Numbered from the stretch's first letter, positions 1 through 8,935 are shown. The stretch: DNA of 26,372 nt from Gp13-AA77 sp036521995 (GCA_036521995.1 DATDGR010000351.1:1-26372), one strand, 5' to 3'. Made by a program: numbers and translations. Notes: generated from the letters alone by a model not told the origin.

Positions 1-707
1 ATTCGCTGCTTGCTCACCGACGCGTCCCGCTGCCGGAGCTGCGCAGCGTCTGCAAAGGCTTTCTCGGCGTCAGCCTTGCGCCCTGCCTGCTGGTAGAGAG
101 CGCCCAAGCGCTCCTGCACGTGGGCATCCTGCGGATTCAAGTTAGCGGCCGTCTTCAGCCACTTCTCGGCCAGCGCCAGATCGCCCTCCTTCAGGTAAGC
201 CGATCCGAGGTAATAGGCCGTATCCGGGAAAGGAGGGTCTGTGGCGGCCTGGATCAAATCTTTGATGGCCGCCGCGGGGTTTCCTTCCATCAGATCGAGC
301 CGCCCCAGGTAGTACATCACATCCGGACGATCTCCCGCCGCAGCGCGCACCGTTTCAAACTCCTGGCGGGCCTCGCCGGTTCTCTGCAACTCGAACAGGG
401 CCACGGCCAGTGGGAACCTGGCCCGGAGCACCAGCTTGGGATCGAGCGCCAGAGCCGCCCGGAATTCCCGCGCCGCCTCCTCGTAGCGGTCGCTCTTCAG
501 ATCGGCGTAACCGGCGCCCAAGTGCAATTCGGGGCCGCCTTTGGCATCCCAACCTTGGTCCTGACTCCGCACCCGAGTTGGATCCTGGCTCCAACCGGAC
601 GCGGAAACGCCCAGGACGCAGGCCAAGAGTACAAGGACTGATGCCTTACCGGCCTGACGCTCGATAGTTGCGGCCGGATACACGTCTTTCGCTTTGGTGT
701 GAACCAT
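1..707 (-). CDS. Exported TPR-repeat protein, 3' end outside the window
   Basis: The open frame starts at an ATG at 707-705 and continues through the left edge, so only about the first 235 residues are visible. Residues about 23-41 form a hydrophobic stretch ending in ASGWSQ, which looks like a signal peptide after a long N-terminal region. From about residue 60 the sequence falls into TPR-like helix pairs; examples are LHLGAGYADLKSDRYEEAAR, DVMYYLGRLDLMEGNPAAAI and AYYLGSAYLKEGDLALAEKW. Such proteins are periplasmic or outer-membrane scaffolds for protein contacts; no enzymatic domain is visible in this part. The missing C-terminus could hold one. The gene diverges from the SGNH hydrolase across a 224-bp gap. 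The TPR assignment is firm; the function is unknown. Confidence 0.8.
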   Translation of the reverse strand, partial: MVHTKAKDVYPAATIERQAGKASVLVLLACVLGVSASGWSQDPTRVRSQDQGWDAKGGPELHLGAGYADLKSDRYEEAAREFRAALALDPKLVLRARFPLAVALFELQRTGEARQEFETVRAAAGDRPDVMYYLGRLDLMEGNPAAAIKDLIQAATDPPFPDTAYYLGSAYLKEGDLALAEKWLKTAANLNPQDAHVQERLGALYQQAGRKADAEKAFADAAQLRQRDASVSKQR

Positions 708-931
708 AGCCGTCCAGGATTGGCAAGAAGTTGAAGCGCCCAGTCGCGGGGCTCTATTCTAACGCCCCTTTTGCTCCAGCCGCCCGACACGGCTGCACTA
801 AATTAACATCACGGGCGCGAGGGCTGTCAAGCGCTTTTCGCCTCCGCCTTAAGGCTGTCGTATACTCTCAATCGGCCAACAGAGAACGGCTGGCGTACCG
901 GTTGGAAAAACGTCGAGGAGGTTGTTGCCCC

Positions 932-1714
<783 letters not shown>

Positions 1715-1750
1715 CGACGGAGTAGCCCGACGAGGTCTGGATTCTTAGGG

Positions 1751-2662
1751 TCAACGCCCGGAAGTCGCGCGCTGAGCCGCCGCGTCCATCCCGAGCGCGA
1801 TCGCGCCCAGCACTCCGGCGTTGTCCCCGAGCTTGGCTGGCACGACGTATTGATCGATCTGCTCGACAAGTTCACGCACCTGAATATAGCGGTTCAACAG
1901 CTCTAAGGCCTTGCTCCTCAAGAGAGGGAAAAGGCCCGGCTGATGCATGACGCCGCCGCCCAGGATAATTCGCTGCGGCGACAGGGTGCAGACCAGGTTC
2001 GTCACGCCGAGCGCCAGGTACTCGGCCTCGAGATTCCAGGCCTGATGATCCGCAGGCAGGTGCTGGCCTTTGCCTCCCCAGCGCGCCTCGATCGCCGGAC
2101 CGGACGCCAGTCCTTCCCAGCAGTCACCGTGAAACGGACAGGCCCCCCGGAAAGGGTCGGTCTGCCAGTTATGGGGAATCCGCATGTGGCCCATCTCCGG
2201 ATGAAGCAGGCCGTGCATCAGCCTTCCCTCGACCATCCCCCCGCCGCCGATGCCTGTGCCGACGGTCACATAAGTGAAGGTATCGAGTCCTTGGGCGGCG
2301 CCCCAATGGCGTTCGCCTAGCGCGGCTCCGTTCACGTCCGTGTCGAATCCCACCGGCACACCAAGAGCTCGCCCGATTGGGCCCGCCAGGTCCGCGTACT
2401 GCCAGTCGAGCTTGGGTGTGGACGTTATGTAACCGAAATGTGGCGACGTAGGGTTAACGTCGATAGGGCCGAAGGACGCAATCCCAACCGCGGTGAGGGA
2501 TTCGAGCATGGCCTGCTCCCGGAAGAAGGCCACCACTCGGCCGACCGTCTCCTCAGGCGACGTGGTTGGGAACTCCCGCCGCGCCCGAAGATCGTCAGGG
2601 CTTGTCCCCACGGCGCACACGAACTTTGTCCCTCCAGCTTCGACTGCGCCAAACAAAGCCAT
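1751..2662 (-). CDS. ROK-family sugar kinase, fructokinase type
   Basis: The 303-aa product is typical in length for ROK fructokinases of the Bacillus GmuE/YdhR kind. Visible motifs are the N-terminal phosphate loop (GAVEAGGTK, 5-13), DTDVNGAALGE (107-117) with the likely catalytic base Asp109, VGTGIGGGG (134-142), and the ROK zinc site: a histidine in HPEMGH (154-159) followed by C175, H178 and C181 in ACPFHGDC. These proteins transfer phosphate from ATP to fructose, or sometimes mannose or glucose, in the cytoplasm. The ATG at 2662 has a GGAGGGAG ribosome-binding site just upstream. It is divergent from the FucP-like transporter, which suggests that it phosphorylates the imported sugar. Exact sugar specificity is inferred from family resemblance. 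Confidence 0.88.
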   Translation of the reverse strand: MALFGAVEAGGTKFVCAVGTSPDDLRARREFPTTSPEETVGRVVAFFREQAMLESLTAVGIASFGPIDVNPTSPHFGYITSTPKLDWQYADLAGPIGRALGVPVGFDTDVNGAALGERHWGAAQGLDTFTYVTVGTGIGGGGMVEGRLMHGLLHPEMGHMRIPHNWQTDPFRGACPFHGDCWEGLASGPAIEARWGGKGQHLPADHQAWNLEAEYLALGVTNLVCTLSPQRIILGGGVMHQPGLFPLLRSKALELLNRYIQVRELVEQIDQYVVPAKLGDNAGVLGAIALGMDAAAQRATSGR

Positions 2663-2849
2663 GACTCCCTCCGCCGACCTTCACGGCCGGCCGTAAATTC
2701 AGGGTGGCTTCTGCACTCTATCAGAACCAGGGTCGCGCTTGAAGCTACGCCTCCTTAAGGATTTTCCAGCGCCACCCTGCTGAAATTAGCTCCCCCGGCG
2801 GACACCGCTTAGGTTAAAATCGCCTGCCACTGGACCCAGAGGTTGGCCG

Positions 2850-4202
2850 GTGATCGCCACAAAGATCGGAGCCCCACGAATGGCAGCGTTCCAAGGAGGC
2901 ACCCAGCTCGATCAACGATCCCGCCTATTTTCTTCCGGCAACGCCCTGCCTTTTGCCTTGGTAACCGTTCTGTTCTTCCTCTGGGGAATTCCGAACAATC
3001 TGAACGACATCCTCATCAAGCAATTCATGAAGTCATTCGAGATCACACGTTTCAAAGCGGGGCTCATTCAATCGGCCTTTTACATGGGATACTTCCTGCT
3101 CTCCATGCCCGCTGCTTTGATCATGCGAAAGTACGGCTACAAGGCAGGATTGGTGACCGGACTCTTCCTCTTCAGCGCCGGGACCTTTCTGTTCTGGCCG
3201 GCGGCCATCGTCGGCCGGTATGGGTTTTTCCTCTTCGCTTTGTTCGTGATCGCCAGCGGCCTGGCTTTCCTCGAGACGGGATCGAATTCGTTCATTGCCG
3301 TCCTGGGCGATCACCGCACTTCCGAGCGGCGTCTTAATTTCTCCCAGTCTTTCAACCCGCTCGGGGCCATCACCGGTGCGCTCATCGGAACCGTCTTCAT
3401 CCTCTCCGGAGTTGAGCTGAGCTCACAGCAGATCGACGCCCGCAAGCTCGCCGGTACCTACGACGCGTATTTACGCAGTGAAACTTTAAGAGTGGTCACG
3501 CCCTACTTGGTTCTGGGTTCGGTTGTTTTTCTGTGGGCGTTGCTGATCCTGCGAACTAGGTTTCCCAAGGTGGCCGAGGAGGCGGAACCTCTGCACAATC
3601 GACGCCAGGGCAGGTTAGCAGACTTGTTTCAACATTCCCACTTTGTTCAGGGCGTCCTCGCCCAGTTCTTTTACGTCGCTGCCCAAGTGGGTACCTGGAG
3701 CTACTACATTCAATACGTCCAGGACTACACCCGGGAGCCGGAGAAGATGGCCGGCTATTTTCTCACCGGAACTCTGGTTGCCTTCGGTGTCGGCCGCTTC
3801 GTAGCGACCTATCTGATGAAGTTCATCCAGCCGAACCGCCTGATGGGCGCGTACGGCATCATGAACATCACACTCGTTAGCATCGCGGTTCTGCTGCCAG
3901 GCTGGATAGGCGTGTGGGCGGTGTTCGGCACCAGTTTCTTCATGTCGCTGATGTTCCCTACCATCTTTGCGCTCGGCATCAAGGAGCTGGGACCCAACAC
4001 CAAGCTCGGCGGCTCCATGATCATCATGGCGATTGTGGGGGGCGCTGCCGCTCCGCCCGCCATGGGGCTCGTATTTCAATTCACGCACAGCATGGCTGCG
4101 TCGATGCTCGTTCCCCTGCTCTGCTACGTTTTCATCACTTATTACGCCTACTATGGCTCCAAGGTGCGCGTCCCTGCAGACACGGTCACCGTAACGCGGT
4201 AG
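2850..4202 (+). CDS. FucP-type sugar:H+ symporter (MFS)
   Basis: This is a 450-aa, 12-helix MFS protein that strongly resembles E. coli L-fucose permease FucP along its length. Shared segments include FFLWGIPNNLNDIL, AGLIQSAFYMGYF, KAGLVTGLFLF, LETGSNSF and PTIFALGIKELG. The two acidic residues essential in FucP (Asp46, Glu135) correspond by position and context to Asp53 and Glu142 here. FucP relatives import fucose, galactose, glucose or fructose with protons, so the substrate is open; the neighbouring kinase suggests a hexose such as fructose. The GTG at 2850 has AGAGG about eight bases upstream. An ATG at 2880 (440 aa) is an equally reasonable start. The gene is followed after 49 bp by the sigma factor on the same strand. 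Confidence 0.87.
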   Translation: MIATKIGAPRMAAFQGGTQLDQRSRLFSSGNALPFALVTVLFFLWGIPNNLNDILIKQFMKSFEITRFKAGLIQSAFYMGYFLLSMPAALIMRKYGYKAGLVTGLFLFSAGTFLFWPAAIVGRYGFFLFALFVIASGLAFLETGSNSFIAVLGDHRTSERRLNFSQSFNPLGAITGALIGTVFILSGVELSSQQIDARKLAGTYDAYLRSETLRVVTPYLVLGSVVFLWALLILRTRFPKVAEEAEPLHNRRQGRLADLFQHSHFVQGVLAQFFYVAAQVGTWSYYIQYVQDYTREPEKMAGYFLTGTLVAFGVGRFVATYLMKFIQPNRLMGAYGIMNITLVSIAVLLPGWIGVWAVFGTSFFMSLMFPTIFALGIKELGPNTKLGGSMIIMAIVGGAAAPPAMGLVFQFTHSMAASMLVPLLCYVFITYYAYYGSKVRVPADTVTVTR

Positions 4203-4220
4203 GATCCCGTAAATTTCGCC

Positions 4221-4246
4221 GTAACCTTTCGCCTCACCGGCGGTTT
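4221..4246 (+). promoter_or_regulatory. Candidate ECF-type promoter before the sigma-factor gene
   Basis: The 49-bp gap before the sigma gene contains GTAACC at 4221-4226, which carries the AAC core common in ECF -35 elements. CGGTTT follows at 4241-4246, after a 14-bp spacer. If this is a real autoregulated promoter, transcription would begin very close to the first ATG (4252), giving a leaderless message or a start further downstream. This is read from motif resemblance only. Confidence 0.22.
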
Positions 4247-4251
4247 ATGTC

Positions 4252-4842
4252 ATGTTAAGCATGGGGCGTGAGGGTCTGGCTTTGAAGACTCGCGGGAAGG
4301 AAGCTGACGAGCAGCTTCTGGTGGAAGCGGCGCAGGAAGATCCGCGCCGTTTTGTCGAGCTTTACGAGGCCAACTTTGATCGCGTGTACGCTTTCATTGC
4401 GGCCCGCGTCCGCAACCGCGCCGAGGCCGAGGACTTCACCTCCGAGGTGTTCCACAAAGCGCTTGCCAACCTGTCGCGCTTCGAATGGCGCGGCGCTCCT
4501 TTCGCAAGTTGGCTCTTCCGGATCGCGGCTAACGCCATGGCGGATCGTTCCGCTCGCCTTGCCAGGGAGGGCGAGGTTCGGTTGCCAAACCATCCTCCGG
4601 AACAGGTGCAACCGGTTGGCCTCGAGGAGGCCGAACAGCGCGCCCGGCTGTATCGTCTGGTCAGGCGGCTGCCGCGGGATCAGCGGCGCGTGATCGTCAT
4701 GCGCTTTGCCGAACAAAAAAGCATTCGAGAAATCGCTGAGGAGATGAGACGGACTGACGGATCGGTAAAGCAGCTTCAAATCCGGGCCTTGGAGAATCTA
4801 CGGACTCGAATGGCGAGCAAGTCGGGTGGTGCCCATGGCTAA
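4252..4842 (+). CDS. ECF-family RNA polymerase sigma factor
   Basis: The product of up to 196 aa has the two-domain ECF layout. Region sigma2 covers about residues 30-100, with FVELYEANFDRVYAFIAARV, the AEDFTSEVFHKAL segment and the WLFRIAANAMAD helix. Region sigma4 covers about 130-190, with LPRDQRRVIVMRF and the helix-turn-helix IREIAEEMRRTDGSVKQLQ. It would direct RNA polymerase to a small set of promoters. Three starts are possible: ATG 4252, ATG 4261, or TTG 4282, of which only the last has a Shine-Dalgarno-like GAGGG (4270-4274). No conventional membrane anti-sigma factor follows. Instead the stop codon overlaps the start of the VOC protein in ATGGCTAA, implying translational coupling and a functional link. 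Confidence 0.9.
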   Translation: MLSMGREGLALKTRGKEADEQLLVEAAQEDPRRFVELYEANFDRVYAFIAARVRNRAEAEDFTSEVFHKALANLSRFEWRGAPFASWLFRIAANAMADRSARLAREGEVRLPNHPPEQVQPVGLEEAEQRARLYRLVRRLPRDQRRVIVMRFAEQKSIREIAEEMRRTDGSVKQLQIRALENLRTRMASKSGGAHG

Positions 4843-6358
4843 GCGGGCCACAATCGATCAACTCGACGCCGCCGTCGAGGCGATGCTCACCCGGCACGAG
4901 CCCGCCGCCGCTTCTACGCCCGGCGATTCCGCTCTTACCGAACTGGTGAGGCTCGCTGCCGGACTGAGCAATCTTCCTCCGGAAGACTTCCGGACATATC
5001 TCAAATCAGAACTTGAGAGGAGAGCTCGTATGGGAAGCACGGCAAAACCCGCCCCGGACCCAAGGCCGGAGGCTACAAGAGTAAGACCCGTTCCAGAGGG
5101 CTACCACACCGCGACGCCTTACCTGACAGTTCGCGGTGCCGCCGATGCCATCGAGTTTTACAAGAAGGCATTCGGAGCCACGGAGGTGATGCGCCTCGCC
5201 CAGCCTGACGGGAAGATCGGACACGCCGAGATCAAAATTGGCGATTCACACATCATGTTGTCCGACGAGTTCCCGGACTACGGCAGCCTCGCCCCGCAAT
5301 TAACGGGTGGGTCACCGGTGACCATCCACCTATACGTCGAGGATGTCGATACGCGGGCCCGCGAGGCGATCGCGGCCGGCGCCAAGGTCTTGCGGCCGGT
5401 ACAGGACCAGTTTTACGGCGATCGCGCTGGTAAGCTTGCAGATCCTTTCGGGCACACCTGGTTCGTCTCAACACACATTGAAGACGTGCCGCCCGAAGAA
5501 ATAGAGAGGCGGGCCAAGGCCTTCATGCAGCAGCAGGGTGCCAGCGCGGCGCAAAGTTCGGCGCCCAAGCAGGAGCCGGCGGCGTCGGGCGCAACCAGCC
5601 CGGGAGCGCGCGAGGGCTACAATGCCGTCACGCCCTATGTTACGGTTCAGCGGGCGGTGGAGCTGCTGGATTTCGTGAAGGAGGCGTTTGGAGCCACAGA
5701 GATCTACCGGGGCATCGGCGGGAGCGGCGGCCTTCACGCTGAGGTCAGAATCGGCGACTCGATCGTCATGATGGGCGGCTCACCGGGCATGTCTTTCCCC
5801 GAGAAACCCGCCGTCCTCCACCTTTACGTGAACGACGCGGACGCCGTTTACCAGCGCGCGCTCGAAGCGGGCGCCACTTCAACCCACGCGCCTGTTGACC
5901 AGGATTATGGAGACCGCGAAGCGGGTGTGAAGGACCCATTCGGCAACCAGTGGTACATCGCCACCAACAAGGCCACAGGGCACGTTCGGGAAGGCCTTCG
6001 CAGCGTCACGCCTTACTTCATTCCTCACGGCGCAAGCGAAATGATCGACTTCCTAAAGCAGGCGTTCGGCGCTGAGGAAGTTGCACGGTACGCGGACGCG
6101 GAGGGGACCCTCCAGCACGCCGCGATCAGGATCGGCGATTCGATGGTGGAGATGGGCGAAGCCCACGGCCCGTACCAGCCGGTGCCCATGGCGATCTACC
6201 TCTACGTGGCGGACGTCGACGCCACCTACGATCGAGCGCTTCGAGCGGGCGCGACGTCGATCACGCCGCCCGCGGATCAGCCGTATGGAGACCGCAACGC
6301 CGGCGTCCAAGACCGCTTCGGGCACACCTGGTACATCGCGACCCATATCAGGGCGTGA
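4835..6358 (+). CDS. Three-VOC-domain protein with helical N-terminus, coupled to ECF sigma factor
   Basis: The ATG at 4835 lies inside the sigma-factor frame (8-nt overlap); two in-frame GTGs just upstream are less likely. The 507-aa product has four parts. Residues 1-66 are a predicted helical segment (IDQLDAAVEAML, ALTELVRLAAGL, LPPEDFRTYLKSELERRA). VOC/PhnB-like domain 1 is at about 88-217, a Gln/Ala/Ser-rich linker at 218-258, domain 2 at about 262-380 and domain 3 at about 387-507. Each VOC unit opens with VTPY- or ATPY-like text and ends in a DPFGHTW-like motif (DPFGHTW, DPFGNQW, DRFGHTW), so they arose by internal duplication. VOC proteins bind metals and small molecules (glyoxalase, dioxygenase and antibiotic-binding members). 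There is no signal peptide or membrane helix, so it acts in the cytoplasm. A role as sensor or partner of the sigma factor is inferred from the overlap. Confidence 0.87.
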   Translation: MAKRATIDQLDAAVEAMLTRHEPAAASTPGDSALTELVRLAAGLSNLPPEDFRTYLKSELERRARMGSTAKPAPDPRPEATRVRPVPEGYHTATPYLTVRGAADAIEFYKKAFGATEVMRLAQPDGKIGHAEIKIGDSHIMLSDEFPDYGSLAPQLTGGSPVTIHLYVEDVDTRAREAIAAGAKVLRPVQDQFYGDRAGKLADPFGHTWFVSTHIEDVPPEEIERRAKAFMQQQGASAAQSSAPKQEPAASGATSPGAREGYNAVTPYVTVQRAVELLDFVKEAFGATEIYRGIGGSGGLHAEVRIGDSIVMMGGSPGMSFPEKPAVLHLYVNDADAVYQRALEAGATSTHAPVDQDYGDREAGVKDPFGNQWYIATNKATGHVREGLRSVTPYFIPHGASEMIDFLKQAFGAEEVARYADAEGTLQHAAIRIGDSMVEMGEAHGPYQPVPMAIYLYVADVDATYDRALRAGATSITPPADQPYGDRNAGVQDRFGHTWYIATHIRA

Positions 6359-6361
6359 GAT

Positions 6362-6407
6362 GTGGCCCGCACCGGTCCGAGCGACCTCGGCGGGTCTACT
6401 GGGCCAC
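6362..6407. terminator. Nested inverted repeat between convergent genes
   Basis: GTGGCCC at 6362-6368 pairs with GGGCCAC at 6401-6407. A second small hairpin, CCGAG-CGAC-CTCGG (6377-6390), lies inside. It sits exactly where the VOC gene and the opposing secreted-protein gene converge, so it could slow transcription from both sides. There is no T-run on either strand, so intrinsic termination is uncertain. Confidence 0.3.
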
Positions 6408-6965
6408 CACAACATCGATATCCCCGGTGGCAGCATCGATGGTAGCCGCGCCACACGTGGTGGGATTGCCGTCCGCGTCAAACCTGCATCCGTAAACGCC
6501 TGCCTCCTTGGCGCCGCATTGGGTGGCGTTCAGATTCACGGCGTACCAGCCTGAGCCCACCGGCTTTCCAGCCTTGTTGCCCTTGGCGTAAAGCGCCTCC
6601 AGGATGCCGCCGTTCGCAGTCCCGCCACCAGCACAGGCGAAATCATCCTCCCGGTAGGTGTACAGAATGCCCTTCTGAGCGTCGTAGAGGAAATCTGACG
6701 TCTCCGCCACGCCGTCGTCGTCTACGTCGGCCTCCTCGACCCAGAATGAAGCTGGCTGCGCTGTGTTCGCGGCGAGCTGGTCCTTGCCGATCGAGGTCTT
6801 GCTACTTTGCTGCTTGGCATTGGCGGCCGGCGCCGGAGACTGCGCCTTGGCCTTCAAGACCGAGCCCACCTTGACTTGAGGTGCGGTTTGTTGCGCCGCG
6901 GCGCCCGCGACCAGGGCGCTCAAAGCCAAGCTGACCGTTATTATCGGCATCATCGCTTTCTTCAT
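6396..6965 (-). CDS. Small secreted four-cysteine protein with an Asp-rich calcium-type loop
   Basis: The ATG at 6965 is preceded by a strong GGAGGAG ribosome-binding site. The 189-aa product has a clear signal peptide (MKKAMMPIITVSLALSALVA, cleavage near GAAAQ). An Ala/Gln/Lys-rich low-complexity stretch (about 26-70) follows, then a compact domain from about 72 to the end. That domain contains DVDDDGVAETSD (80-91), which resembles an EF-hand or dockerin calcium loop, a shorter DADGN (163-167), and four cysteines (111, 150, 160, 171) that could form two disulfides. I do not recognise the family. It is probably periplasmic or extracellular; calcium binding is inference only. It is transcribed alone, downstream of and in the same direction as the ClC gene after a 193-bp gap. 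Confidence 0.8.
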   Translation of the reverse strand: MKKAMMPIITVSLALSALVAGAAAQQTAPQVKVGSVLKAKAQSPAPAANAKQQSSKTSIGKDQLAANTAQPASFWVEEADVDDDGVAETSDFLYDAQKGILYTYREDDFACAGGGTANGGILEALYAKGNKAGKPVGSGWYAVNLNATQCGAKEAGVYGCRFDADGNPTTCGAATIDAATGDIDVVVAQ

Positions 6966-7158
6966 GAAACTCCTCCTCGTTCGCTGGTTGTCGATTCGGC
7001 CACCCCTCCACTCCTGCGCTTATTCAGAGGGCACCGTGTTAGCCTCTCCCCGGAACAGTAAGCCTACGGTCGGACGGGGGAACAAGCAACTGTCAAAACT
7101 GACAGTGGTCCTCGTCGCTCGGCCGCCGTTTGGCCCGCTGAAGCGCGTCCCATCTTGC

Positions 7159-8466
7159 TTATTGCCTTGCCGGATCTTGCGCCAGCGAATCATAGATCGG
7201 CGGATCGCGCAGCAATGCGGGCACCAACATGGCCATGAAGCAGGCCCCCAGCATCGGCAGAAGCAAGGTGACGCTTCCCGTCAGTTCGATCACCAGGATG
7301 ATGCCGGTAACCGGGGCGCGCACGACGGCCGTGAAAAACGCAGCCATTGCGACTACGGCCACTGCCGTCGGATCTGGAGCCACCCCGGGAAGCCAATGGG
7401 AGTAAAGAACTCCGAACATCAGACCGCTTTGCGACCCCAAGACCAGCATGGGGGCAAACAGCCCGCCCGGCGTCCCCGCTGCATAGGATACTGGCCCAAG
7501 CCCAAAACGAAGCAAGAAAACCAGAGGGAGCAGGGCGATTGATTCCATGCCGCCGAGCGTACGTTGTGTGATCGCGTCGCCGCCGCCGACCACGCCCGGC
7601 GTGAACCATGCCAGTATGCCCACCATGGTTCCAACCAGCACCGCAGGCAGTTCCGGCCGCCACCTGTGGAGTCTCCTGGCGGCTGCAAGTGTGCCGAGGA
7701 TCGTGCGGTTGTAAGCGACACCCAGCAGGCCGGCGACGAGGCCCAGCCCAAGGTAGACCGGTACCGTTCCGAAACTGGGATAAGGCAGCAGCCCCACGCG
7801 GAAATCCGGCGCTTCACCGAGGAGCAACCGCGCCAGCTCGATCGCTCCGGCGGATGCTCCCAAGGTTGTGATCGTGATGCCTAATTCGAACCGCCGGACC
7901 AGTTCCTCGAGCACAAATACCGCGCCCGCGATCGGAGCGTTGAAGGCCGTGGCCAGCCCGGCGCCTGCACCGGCTGCCATTAGAGCCCTGCATTCATCCG
8001 CGTTGCGGCGGAGCGTGGTTCCGAAAAAAGAGGCAAGGCTTGCTCCCATCTGGATGGTGGGACCTTCACGTCCCAGCGCCAGGCCAGCCCCGATAGCGAG
8101 CAGCCCTCCCAGGAACTTTACCGCGATGACGTTCTGCGGAGTTCTCGGGGGCTTGCCCTTCAACTCCTCTTCGACCACCGGAATACCGCTGCCCGCCGCT
8201 TCGGGCGAGAAGCGGCGAACCAGCCAAGCCGCCACGGTGGTGGCCCCCACCGAGACGCAGATGACGAGCAGAAATCCAGGCACGGCCTCGCCATGCGCCC
8301 AGACAAGGAGCAGGTTCCGGACCCGATCGCCTTGCTCCAGAGCAAGCCGGAACACTGCTCCCAGCAACCCCGTGGCCGCTCCGGTGACGAGGGCCAAGAC
8401 CGCCAAAACCAGCAGCCTCCGGCGCCCTTCCGCGGTCTTGGCCGTCCCTTCCGGTTCAGAGTTCAA
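7159..8466 (-). CDS. ClC-family H+/Cl- exchange transporter
   Basis: This 435-aa membrane protein carries the complete set of ClC signatures: GSGIP (92-96, the chloride-coordinating Ser), GREGP (132-136, gating Glu134), TAFNAPIAGAVFVLEE (173-188) and TPGGLFAPMLVLG (332-344). Tyr425 near the C-terminus matches the central gate tyrosine of E. coli ClcA. Glu187/Glu188 include the counterpart of the internal proton glutamate Glu203 of ClcA, which predicts a proton-coupled antiporter rather than a passive channel. There is no CBS domain. The start is a TTG at 8466 with GGGGAG seven bases upstream; the nearby ATG is out of frame. Likely roles are acid resistance or chloride and charge balance at the inner membrane. 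Confidence 0.93.
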   Translation of the reverse strand: MNSEPEGTAKTAEGRRRLLVLAVLALVTGAATGLLGAVFRLALEQGDRVRNLLLVWAHGEAVPGFLLVICVSVGATTVAAWLVRRFSPEAAGSGIPVVEEELKGKPPRTPQNVIAVKFLGGLLAIGAGLALGREGPTIQMGASLASFFGTTLRRNADECRALMAAGAGAGLATAFNAPIAGAVFVLEELVRRFELGITITTLGASAGAIELARLLLGEAPDFRVGLLPYPSFGTVPVYLGLGLVAGLLGVAYNRTILGTLAAARRLHRWRPELPAVLVGTMVGILAWFTPGVVGGGDAITQRTLGGMESIALLPLVFLLRFGLGPVSYAAGTPGGLFAPMLVLGSQSGLMFGVLYSHWLPGVAPDPTAVAVVAMAAFFTAVVRAPVTGIILVIELTGSVTLLLPMLGACFMAMLVPALLRDPPIYDSLAQDPARQ

Positions 8467-8531
8467 GGCATTGCTCCCCGCATCGCACCGTCATTCCTTG
8501 TCGGTGCTCAGCCGGCGTCGCCGGGCTCGCG

Positions 8532-8932
8532 CTAATGTGTGCCCCCCCGGACTCGCTCCATCTGAGCGATGATTCTCGTGACCCACTCATCACTGGCGCC
8601 CGCCACCTGTCCTTTGAACGGCGCCCGTCTGAGTCTACGAACCAGGTTTGCGGCAGCATGAGCACCGGAAAAATTTTCTCGGCCAGGTCCTTGGCGGGCA
8701 GGATCGGAAAGGTGAAGTGGGTATCCTTGAGATAGCCCTCGATCAGTCCGGGATTGCAGCGAGAAGGCTCCACGAGTTCGGCCAGCGCTGCAGCCACTTC
8801 TCCGTGGCCTCGAAATGTTGCTCGTTCCACTTCTTGAAGTCTTCCGGTCTCCCTGGTGGGCAACTCCAGCACCGACTCCTTGCAGAAGCCTGGCACCTGA
8901 GCGGGTGTGCGTTGTTGGCACTTTACCAGCAT
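8532..8932 (-). pseudogene. Frameshifted remnant of a TlpA/redoxin-like thioredoxin-fold protein
   Basis: Two reading frames together spell the C-terminus of a TlpA-like protein. The first (about 8630-8760) encodes GYLKDTHFTFPILPAKDLAE and then LPQTWFVDSDG, the last beta strands with the cis-proline loop. The second (8532 to about 8630) encodes VAGASDEWVTRIIAQMERV, the usual final helix. The switch lies near 8610-8635. Upstream, an ATG at 8932 has GGAGGT three bases before it, but residues 1-60 do not look like the expected CxxC-bearing N-terminal half, so that part is lost or replaced. If translated, the first frame runs on to 8456, overlapping the ClC start. A sequencing indel could mimic the frameshift, but the missing active-site half argues for true decay. 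Confidence 0.6.
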
Positions 8933-8935
8933 TTC

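Noticed and set aside
825..840. LacI-type operator core AAGCGCTT in the divergent gap
   Set aside because: Only an 8-bp palindrome with no extended symmetry and no LacI-family gene nearby. TATACT at 861-866 also lacks a matching -35.
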